The notes under the pieces: generated by a model | Databases searched by the model: none | What the model saw: the letters and a program-made list of their open reading frames with translations, nothing else | What the model was told of the DNA's origin: nothing | NCBI RefSeq assembly: GCF_004341515.1 | Contig: NZ_SLZF01000002.1 | Span: forward strand, 372,001 to 436,000 | Direction of reading: 5' to 3' | Length of the DNA stretch: 64,000 bases | From: Allobosea sp. BK604 | GTDB taxonomy: Bacteria > Pseudomonadota > Alphaproteobacteria > Rhizobiales > Beijerinckiaceae | Program-made: the position numbers and the translations under genes | Shown: positions 1 through 10,000 of the stretch, one piece after another | How the letters are laid out: each line of letters starts with the position of its first letter | Position numbering within the stretch: position 1 is the stretch's first letter

Positions 1-973
1 CGACCGCCTGGCTTAGCGCCACGACGGTCTCACGCAGCCGGGCGAAGGCCAGGCGGGCCGCGACGAAGGATTTCCAGTTGGCGATGGCAAGATCGACCGG
101 CGCGAGCGCACGCGCGGAGGCGACCGAAGCGGCGATGATCGCGCCGGCGGAAAGCTCGCCCTTGATCGTGAGATAGGCGCCGAGGCCCAGGATGGCCGAT
201 TGCAGGATCATGCGCAGCACGCGGGAGATCGCGCCGAAGGTGCCGATGAGATCATTCGCTTGCGTTTGCAGCGCAAGATGCTCGCGATTGGCCCCATCGA
301 AGCGATCGACCGCCCGGCCGGCAAAGCCCATCGCCTTGAGCACCTCGGCATTGCGGGCATTGGAATCGGCGATCGTGTTGCGGACGATGGCAGCCTGGCG
401 CGTCGTGCCGTTCAAGCGGCGCGTCAGCACCTCGCTGAGGACCGTGAGCAAGGTCAGGAGGAAGGCTCCGGCGAAGGTCAGGGCGCCGAGCCAGGGGTGC
501 AGGAAATAGACGAAGGCGAGATAGAGCGGGATCCAGGGCAGATCGAACAGGGCGCTCGGACCCTGGCTGCCGAGAAAGCCGCGGACGGTGTCGACGTCCC
601 GGCCGCGTTCGAGCGCTTCCGCGCTGGAGAAGCCGAAACGCGGCATGTCGATCGCGACCCGGTGGGCGATCGGCGCGATCTCCTCGTCGAGCCTGGCGCC
701 GACCCGGACCAGTACCTGGGAACGGATGACGTCGAAGACGCCCTGGAAGAGATAGAGGCCGATCGCCAGGGCAGAGAGCGCCATCAGGGTCTGGACGGAG
801 CCGCTGGTCAGTGCCCGGTCGTAGACCTGCAGCATGTAGAGCGAGCCGGTGAGCGCCAGGACATTGATGATGCCGGACATCGCGAACAGAAAGACGAAGA
901 CCGAGCGGAAGCCTTGCGTCAGTTTTGCTGCGTCACGCCGCCTGGCGTTCGTCAGTTCTCTCGAAGGAGCCAT
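1..973 (-). CDS. Type I secretion ABC exporter, PrtD-like (partial, N-terminal part)
   Basis: Reading back from an ATG at 973 gives an uninterrupted frame of about 324 codons that leaves the window at base 1, so the C-terminal ATPase half is missing. The visible part is the membrane domain of a PrtD/HlyB-type exporter: hydrophobic helices near residues 28-48 and 62-80, with the family-typical segment SLYMLQVYDRALTSG between them, then further membrane stretches around residues 155-180 and 260-285. Such exporters form the inner-membrane motor that drives C-terminally signalled RTX proteins through a periplasmic adaptor and TolC. The giant RTX peroxidase gene ends 89 bases upstream on the same strand and is the obvious cargo; the adaptor gene would be expected beyond the left edge. 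No strong ribosome-binding site precedes this ATG, so the start is less certain than the family. Confidence 0.88.
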   Translation of the reverse strand, partial: MAPSRELTNARRRDAAKLTQGFRSVFVFLFAMSGIINVLALTGSLYMLQVYDRALTSGSVQTLMALSALAIGLYLFQGVFDVIRSQVLVRVGARLDEEIAPIAHRVAIDMPRFGFSSAEALERGRDVDTVRGFLGSQGPSALFDLPWIPLYLAFVYFLHPWLGALTFAGAFLLTLLTVLSEVLTRRLNGTTRQAAIVRNTIADSNARNAEVLKAMGFAGRAVDRFDGANREHLALQTQANDLIGTFGAISRVLRMILQSAILGLGAYLTIKGELSAGAIIAASVASARALAPVDLAIANWKSFVAARLAFARLRETVVALSQAV

Positions 974-1020
974 GATCGCAACCTGTCAGAAGCTTGTGCA
1001 CCGATTGATGAGGGCGAATT

Positions 1021-1048
1021 GGGGAGCGGCCATCGCTGACCGCTCCCC
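1021..1048. terminator. Hairpin between the RTX peroxidase gene and the exporter gene
   Basis: GGGGAGCGG and CCGCTCCCC form a perfect 9-bp stem around a 10-base loop. It starts 15 bases after the peroxidase stop codon on the minus strand. There is no run of U after it, so it is a weak rho-independent terminator at best. It may instead be an RNA-stabilising or attenuating hairpin that lowers exporter expression relative to cargo, as described for RTX operons. Confidence 0.5.
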
Positions 1049-1062
1049 GGAAGGCCTCAGCC

Positions 1063-4000
1063 TCAGAGGTTGAAGTTGCCGCCGCTCAAGCTGTGGCTGC
1101 CCTTCAGATCGATGCGGAACTCATCGTCGGTATTCGCATCGGTGCTGCCGCTGATGATCGTGTACTCGCCATCCACGCGCATCTCGTAGGTGACAGCCAC
1201 CTGGCCGGCGCCGGTGATCGGCCCGTTCACCAGGGTGAAGCTCTGGTTGCCTGCCTGCGAGCTATCGGCATCGATGCCGCTGAGATCGAGCCGGTCGCCC
1301 GGTTCGAAATCGAGGATCGTGTCGCCATCCGCGCCCTCGGCGCTGAGGAAGCGGAAGGTGTCGTCGCCGGCGCCGCCCTCCATCACGTTGACGGCCTTGC
1401 TGGCGGTGATCGTGTCGCTGCCCGAGCCGGTCGCGACATTCTCGATGCTCCACAGCGTGTCCGTGCCGCTCTGCGCGCTGGAAGCGCTGCCGCGTCCGAG
1501 CAGGCCGTTGCCGAGATCGACGGTGAGGTTCGCCGTGATCGCCGACAGGTCGAGCGTATCGATGCCGGTCCCGCCATCGCTGTCATCGCCGAAATAGGTG
1601 TCGTCGCCGTCACCCACCGCGCCGGTGATCAGGTCGTTGCCCGAGCCGGCGATCACCGTGTCGTTGCCGGCACCGGCGGTGATCAGGTCGTCGCCGCTCT
1701 CGCCAAAGATCCGGTCGTCGCCGGCCTCGCCGTCGATCACGTCGCCGCCAGAGCCACCGAAGACCACGTCGTCGCCAGCCCCGGCCTGGACGATGTCGAA
1801 GCCCTCGCCGGCATTGACGAAGTCGTTGCCCTCGCCGGCGGAGATATTGTCCTCGCCATCGCCGCCGATGATCACGTCATCACCGGCCAGGCCGATCATG
1901 TCGTTGGCTTCGCTCGTGCCGAGCAGGACATCGGCCTGGGCCGTGCCGACCCTCAGGCTGCCCGTCGACGGGTTGGGCGCCGGATCGCCGGGGCCGTCCT
2001 CGTCGTCGCAGCCGCAATCGTCGTCATCGTCGTCATGGCCATGATGATCGTCGTCATCATCGTCATCGTCGCCGCCGTGATGATCATCGTCGTCCTCGTC
2101 ATCATCGTCGTCATGACCGGGATCTTCGTCGTCCTCGTCCTCGTCATCCTCATGATCGCCGGAGCCGAATTGCGGCATGCCGCCTTCGCTGGTGAAGCAG
2201 ATGCTGTGGCTCGGGCTCGTCATGGTGGTCACGCCGTTCTCGTCGGTCGTGACCTCGTAATCCTCCGGCACCGCGCCATCGGGCAGCTCGATCACGTCCT
2301 GCGGCCGCAAGGTGCCGACGATCGTGTCGTTGCCGCCATTCGAGCGGAAGACGATGCGGTGCGCAGAGCTCAGGGCCGAGATGTTCACCGTGTCGTCGCC
2401 CGCCTGGCCATCGATCGTGATGGTGTTCAGGCGCAGGCTGGTGGTGGAGAAATCGCCCACGACGGTGAAGGTGTCGCCGCCGATCGTGCCGCCGGCTCCC
2501 GAGGGATCAACACCGTTGATCCGGATCTCCTCGATCTCCGTGAGCTCGGCGATGACCGAGGCGTTGTCGCTGCCGTTGCGGGTGACGACGATTTCGGTTG
2601 CCGCATTGAGGCTCGCCGCGGTGTTGCCGGCGACCGCCAGCCACGCCGCCCTGGTGTAGATCGTGTAGGCCTCGGCCGAGGCATTGCCGTTGATCACGAA
2701 GGTGTCGCCGACAGCGCCTTCCGTACCGCCATTGACGATGTCGCGACCATCGGTCGGAGCCGCCGCATTGGCATTCCAGATGATCGTGTCGTCACCGGCA
2801 TCGCCATTGACGGTGTCGGCACCGAAGCTGCCGGTGGCATTGATGGTGAGAGCGTCGATATTGACGCTGTCGCCGGTTTCGAGGCTCGAGGCCACGAAGC
2901 GCACCGCGGCATTGGCTGTGAACGGACCGGTGCCAAACAGGCTGAGGTCGATCGAGCGATTGGGGACCGTATTCGTCCCGTCGTTGATCAGGTCGACCTG
3001 GACAAAGTTCACACCGTCACGGGAGAAGAACACGGTGATCGTGTCATCGCCCGCATCGAGTCCGGTTTCGACGATCGAATAGTTGAGAGTGGCCGCGGTC
3101 GCACCGGCGAGGTCCACGCTGCGCTGGATTTGCGCCCCGTTGAAGTCGCCGCCGTTTCCGCCGATGAACTGCAGGACATTGTTGTTGCCCGCATCGATGC
3201 GGATCTGCCCGGTGGTCGTGCCACCGCTGTCGCCGCTCTCGACCCAGTCGGGACCCCAATTGTTCGTGCCGTTGGAGTTGCCCTGGCTCGCAGCTTCGAA
3301 ATTGTCGACATAATTCGCAGTGGCGATGCCAGTGCCACCGCTCAGCGTGTCGTTGCCGTCGCCGCCATTGAGCGTGTCCGCGCCCTCGCCGCCATTGACC
3401 ACGTCGTTGCCGCCATTCGCGTTGACGGTGTCGTTGCCGCCGAGCGCGTTGATCGTCTCGGAGGTGGTCCCCACCCCGTTGAGGGTGTTGGCGGCGTTGG
3501 TCCCGGTGATCGTGCTGGTCGGAGCTGCGGCCGCCAGGGTGAAGTCCGAGATGTCGATGGCCCCGGTATTGCTGCCATTGATCAGGATCGTGCCCTGGAT
3601 GGCCGAGGCCGGTCCGTTCTCCCGGATGGTGATGAGGGTGTTGTTGGCACCGGAGGCGGATTCGAAGACGCGGTTGTTAAAATTCGCCGCCGTGACTCCG
3701 AGCCCGCTCAGGTCGATGCGGTCCTGTGTCGCCGGCGTGCCGCCGGCGCTGTCGAAGCTGTTGATCGTGTCGGCACCGAAGCCGGGCGCGTTGTAGACGA
3801 TGGTGTTGAAGCCCCCGCCGACATCGATGGTGTCGTTGCCGGCGCCGCCGATGATGGTGTCGTTGTCGTCGCCTCCACTGATCGTGTCGTTGCCGTCGCC
3901 GCCATCGAGCAGGTCGTTGCCGTCATCGCCGTTGAGCGTGTCATTGCCACCGGCGCCGAACAGCTGGTTGGCCTGGCCATTGCCGTTGATGACGTTGTTG

Positions 4001-7000
4001 AGGATGTTGCCGGTGCCCCTGACAGCAGTGCCGTTGAGGTCCAGATTCTCGAGATTGGCGCCCAGCGTGTAGTCGACGTCGGATTCGACACGATCGGTGC
4101 CGCCGGTGACGAGATCCGCATTCGCCTCGGTCACGATGTCGCCGGCTTCGTCGACCTCGTAGATGTCGTTGCCGTCGCCGCCGATCATGGTGTCCGCACC
4201 GAGCCCGCCTTGCAGCGTGTCGTTGCCGGCGAGGCCACTCAGCGTATCGGCGAGATCGCCGCCGGAGATGACGTTATTGCCGGCATTGCCGGTGCCGACG
4301 AACTGGTCGGCATCGATGCCGGTATAGGTCAGGTTCTCGACATTCGCCATGAGCTCGATCGAGAGCGCGGCCAGCTCCGTGAAGACTTCATCGGTACCCG
4401 CACCAGCCGCCTCGACGACCACGTCGAGGAGATCGTCCACGATATAATCGTCGTTGCCGCCGCCACCGACCATGGTGTCGGCTCCGAGGCCGCCGTCGAT
4501 GACGTCGTCGTCGCCAGCGCCCGCACCACCGACGATCAGGTCGTCACCATCACCACCGGTGAGGGTGTTGTCGCCGGCAGCCCCGAAGATCAGGTCGTTT
4601 CCGGCACCGCCGATGATGGTGTCACCGGTGCTCTCACCGACGATCACGTTGTTCGCGATCGAGGCAGAGAGGTCTGCTCCGCCGTCGTCGCGGCTGATCA
4701 GATAGTCCTCGGTACCAAGCAGGTAGCCGGCATAGACCGCGCCGTTGAAATTGATGCGCTCGACGCCGCTCTGGGCGTTGGTGCCGTCGAAGTGGTTGTT
4801 GACTGTGATCTGCTGGGTCACCGTCTGGGCGCCGTTCGGCAGCCCGTACGTGATGACAAGGCTGCCATCGTTGTTGTCGGTGTCGTCGTCAGCCATCGAC
4901 AGGCTGTTCAGCGTCAGGATCGGAAGCCCGTCGATATCGACCCCGGTGGCCGGCGCCAGGATCGAGATGCGATCCTGCGCGCCTTCATTGGCGAGTTCGT
5001 TGATGACGTCATTGCCGTCGCCGAGGGCGAAGGCATAGGTGTCATCGCCGAGACCGCCGTTAAGGGTATCCACGCCGGTGTTGAGCGCCGGGTTGGTGAA
5101 GTTGATCGTCAAGGTATCGATGTTGACGCTATCACCGGCTTCGAGGCTGGACGCGACGAAACGAATGGCAGCATTTGCCGTGAACGGGCCGGTCCCGAAC
5201 AGGGACAGGTCGATCGTACGGAGCGGGACAGTGTTCGTCGCATCGTTGATCAGATCGACCTGAACGAAGGTGGTCCCGTCGCGTGAGAAGAACACGGTGA
5301 CCGTGTCGTCGCCCAGATCCAGCCCGGTCTCGACGATCGAGTAGGTCAGGGTGGCTGCGGTCGCTCCGGCAAGGTTCACGGTGCGCTGGATCTGTGCACC
5401 GTCGAAGCTCCCCGCGGGCGTGCCGCCGATGAACTGCAGCACGTCATTGCCGTTGTCGATACGGATCTGGCCGCTCGTCGTACCACCACTGTCACCGGTC
5501 TCGACCCAGTCAGGATCCCAAGCCGCGGTGCCGTTCGAATTGCCCAGGCTGGCCGTGTTGAAGTTATCGACGTAGGTCGCGGTGTTCACGCCGGGGCCGC
5601 CCACCAGGATGTCGTTCCCTGCCAGGCCGTTCAGCGTATCGGCGCCGGCAAGGCCGAGGATCAGGTCATCGCCCGCCGTGCCGTTCAAGGGAACGTCATT
5701 GCCCGGCGTGCCGACGATGATGCCGAGCGAGCCGTTGCTGAACTCCAGCCTCTCGATGTTGCGCAGCTTGTCCGAGCCGTCGAGATTGAGCTCGGTGACA
5801 TCGGTGACGGTGACCTGGCCATCGGCGGTCGCACTGAAGGTGTAGTCGGAGCGCAGGCCCTGATACTTCGCCGTATCGATATCGCCCGTCGTCGTATCGG
5901 TCTTGATGTCGCGGATGATCCTGAGCTGGCCGGGATTATAGGTCCCGTTGAACATCTTGGCGGCCAGCGTCGTCATCGACTTGTGCACCTCGAGCACGGT
6001 GCCGACGCCGCCATCGGGGCCGATGCCCGACATGACCGCGATGTTCACATCGAGCCATTTGTCGCCGTCGATGATGTCATCGCCGCCGCGGCCCATGATC
6101 ACGTCGCTGCCGTCGCCGCCGAGGATGATCTCGCCGGCATTGTAGACGACCGCGTTGGCCGCGAGCGCGTTGACCTGCGCCTCGCTGAGACCGAGCACCT
6201 CGCGAAGGCCGGCGATCAGGGCAAGGCCCTCCTTGGTCAGCTGGCTGCCGCGATAGCCTTCCGAGCCGCCCTGGGCGAAGGGCAGACGCTCTGCCGCCGT
6301 AACGTCCGAGCCCGTCAGGACGTCGTTGAAGCGCGAGCCTGACAGACCCTCGACCGACTCATAGGCGTCGAGCGTGCCGTTCGCCGGCGGCGTGGGGTTC
6401 TCGTCGAAGACGATGCCGCGGGTGAAGTCGGCATCCACCCCCATGGTGTTGTCTTTATAGGTCGCCCAGTCGAAGCCGGACATGCCGGCCATTTTGCCGC
6501 GGCCGGCGCTGCCGACCATGATGTCGTCGCCGCCTTCAGCGATGAACTCGTCGAAGCCGCCATCGCCGAGGAACACGTCGTGCCCGTCGATGCCGTCCTG
6601 GGCGAAGACCTCGTCGAAATTGTCGCCGGGAGCGCCGTCGAAGGTGCCGGTCTCGATCCAGTCATTGCCCTCGTTTCCGAGGATGCGCTCGGCGTTCTTG
6701 TTGCCGTAGATGTAGTCGTTGCCGGTGCCGGCAAAGACTTCCGAGCCCATGTCGGTGCCGAGGAAGATGAAGTCGTGGCCGTCATTGCCCATGACCAGGT
6801 CGAGGCCCGGTCCGGCATGGACGACGTCATTGCCCCTGCCGGCCTTGATGTTGTCGTCGCCGCCGCTGTCCTTGATGATGTCGTCGCCGTCACCGCCATT
6901 GATGATGTCGTTGCCGAAACCACCTTCGAGCAGATCGTTGCCGCCATCACCGAACAGCGTGTCGTCGCCGATGCCCGCGATGAGCGTATCGTTAGCCTCG

Positions 7001-10000
7001 GTGCCGCCGAGGACGACGTGGTCGCCGCCGGTGTAGCGGAGATAGTTGGTGTCGACGCCCGGAGTTGCGGGGTTGTCGCGAATGACGAGCGGCGTCAGCA
7101 GGCTCGTGCCGAGCGGGTCGAGGCCGCGATTATCGGCGCTCTCGTCGACCGCCGTCGTGAGGGGATCGTCCTCCAGGATGCCGTCGGCGCCGGCATCCTC
7201 GCCGAGGCCGGGATTGTATTGCTTGGTGCGGTCGACCTCGAGGATCAGGCCGGGCGTCGAGAACACGTCGGACGGCAGATGCGTCGCGTCGGTATTGCGC
7301 ATGATCATCGCGGCGAAGGAGTTGTTCTCCATCTCGCCGAAGAGATGCAGGCCGTCGAGGCGCTGCAGGTAGTAGAAGCGGTCGCCGTTCTGCAGCTTCT
7401 CCATCTGCACTTCGAAGACGAAGTTGAAGGTCGAGCCGAGCATGCCTCCGAAGGGCATGATCTCCTCGGCGAGGCCGCCGATCCAGAGATCGACATTCTC
7501 GAGACCGCCACGCACGCCGCCGGCATAGGCGCCAGTGGCGTTCAGGAAGTCGAACCGATCGGTATAGGTCACGCCGGCAATGGTCACGCCATCCGCATCG
7601 TTGCCGTCGCCGATGATGAGGGCCAGGGCTGCGTCGCGCTTGGCTTCGAGAGTGGTCGCGCTGGTGATCGCAGCATGGGTGCCGTAAGCCGCGATGAAGT
7701 TGATGATCGATGCCTCGTGCTTGAGATGCCCGGCGAAATCGGCCCAGCTCTCATAGGGCTTGAGCAGCACGTCCTCGTTGGTCGCCTCATAGAAGGTGCG
7801 CCGCGCCGCGTTGAGCGAGGGCACGCCGGTGTCCCGGCCGCGGGCGAGGTTGATCGTGGCGAGGTCGAGCGGCAGGCCGAGCAGGTTGTTGCGCAGCGCA
7901 GTCGTGACGAACTCGTCGATCTCGTTGCCGACCTGCCGCGTCATGCCGCGGATGATCGCGCCGGCAGCGACGTCGTCGGTGATCGAATGGGCGATGCCGC
8001 TATCGCCGCCGTCGAAGGCGAGCGGGTTGAGGAAGCCCTCGATCAGGCCGATATGGTCCGCGTTGAACGAGGGATCGAAGCGGTCGATCGACTCGGTCAG
8101 CATGGAGTGGCCGAAGCGATAGACCACATGGGCGAACTCGGCGACGATCGACGGGTCGATCGTCGTGTCGAAGCCGTCAGGCACCAGGAACACGTTGATA
8201 TTGGGCTGGACCTTGCGGGCGAATTCCTCGAACACGAGGTGCTGGTACTGCATCTCGGTGCCGAACTTGGCCGCCTGGAACAGCCGCTCGCCATCCCAGA
8301 CCAGCGTCGCGACCTGCGCCGGCGTCGGGAGCGCGGCCAGGTCGACTTCGAGCCACTCGTTGATGAAGGCGAGGTCGTTGCTCGCCAGCACCGTGTCCTT
8401 GGTGTGCTGGACGAGACGGTTGTGCTCGGCATGGAAGACGTGGTGGACGGCGGTCAGGCCGATATTCTCGTTGACGCGGCCGTCGCCGGCGATGAAGTGG
8501 GCGTCGAGCAGCTCGTTGTCGTATTCGGTGTCGCCGTTGCCGGGATTGCCCAGGCCGATGGTGATGTCGCCATCGGCGATCTTGCCGATCGGCACGGCCT
8601 CATGGGCGATATCGGCCAGGAAGGCGCTGGCCGTGCGCAGGGCGTTGGTCGTGGAGATGCCCAGACCGCCATTGGCGGTCGGATCGCCTTCGATCACGAC
8701 GTCGTCGGCGGTGTTGGGAATCCCGTCGGCGCCGATGCCGATGATCACCTGCGGGAAGCCATTCGTGCCGGGGATGAAGTTGCCGTAGGGATCGGTCCGC
8801 AGCAGCGGCACGGCGCCGACATCGGCATCGGTCAGGTTGATGCCGAGCAGCGTCTTGGCCTGAAGCTTGACTTCGCCCCAGGTGGCCATGCCGCCATTGG
8901 CGCCCTCGATCAGCTTGCCGGTCGCGACCGGGTCCCCCGCCGCATTGAAGGCATATTGGCGCAGGAAGACCTGGTGCGACGCGTGCGAGGCATAGGTCTG
9001 GTTCTGATCGACATAGGCCGTGGTGGTGTTGACCGGCCGCACGTCGTCGGCGGTGCCCATGACATTGTCGGGACCCGCCGAAACCGTGGCGCGGGTCAGC
9101 ACCATGAAATTGGTGTGGCTGCCCTCGACATAGAGCGGATCGTCAGGCTGCAGCGGGATGAAGACCGTGCCGCTGCCGCCCTTGTTGATCAGGTCGAGGC
9201 CGTGATCGAAGAACTGGCCGAACAATGTGAACCACGAGTTGAACGGCGCCGAGAGGCCTTCATCCGGCGCGACGGCGGGAAGATGGACGTTGTCGCCCTG
9301 CATCGCGATGCCGAAGGGCTCCAGAGCCGCATCGCGCACCACGCGGGCGGCGTCCAGAGCGGTCACCGTGGCGGCATGCGCGCTGGTGGCCGCCGCGAGG
9401 GCATCAAGCGCGGCCTGTTCTTCCGGGGTCGGAGGCGTCCCGGGATCGCCATCGCCGAGCGCATCGGCCGCGGTCTTGGCGTTCTGCATCACGACCCGCG
9501 CCTGGTATTCGGCGTCCCAGGCCGGCTTGAACGCCTGGTAGATCGCCGTCACTGCCGGCAGGTCGGTCATCGGGCTGGCGGAACCGGCGCGCTCGAGCGC
9601 GGTCAGGATCGCGGCCGGATTGCCGAGCGTCTGGTCGACGAGCAGGTTCGAGATCGTGCGCAGGCTCGAGTCGAAGACGAGCGAATTGGGATTATTCGAG
9701 GGGTTGTAGTTCGGCGCCGTCGGCATCGAGGGAGCCGGACCCATCGGACCATCGGGATCGAACGGCGTGCCATCCGCCGGCCGGTAGACCGGGGGGATCA
9801 GCTCGGGAAACTCGGCGCCGGCAGCGCCCCACGTTTCCTGGCCGGGCAGGAGGTGATTATAGGAGCCGTCGACCGTCCGCAGCCCCCAGGCCACGTTATA
9901 GGCGGGCACCAGCCCGCCGGCGCCGAACAAAGGCTGGCCAGCGGAATGCGCCTCCGCAATCTTGATCTGCGCGAGGATGAAGTCCAAGTCGCTGCGGATG

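Noticed and set aside
200-1039. A 279-codon plus-strand frame at the left edge.
   Set aside because: The minus strand reads as a PrtD-like exporter through the whole stretch; the plus frame is charged low-complexity sequence.
1093-5286. A 1,397-codon plus-strand open frame antisense to the RTX peroxidase gene.
   Set aside because: It mirrors the repetitive high-GC codons of the RTX region; its translation is low-complexity Ala/Val/Asp/Ile-rich with no domain, and the opposite strand encodes a clear protein.
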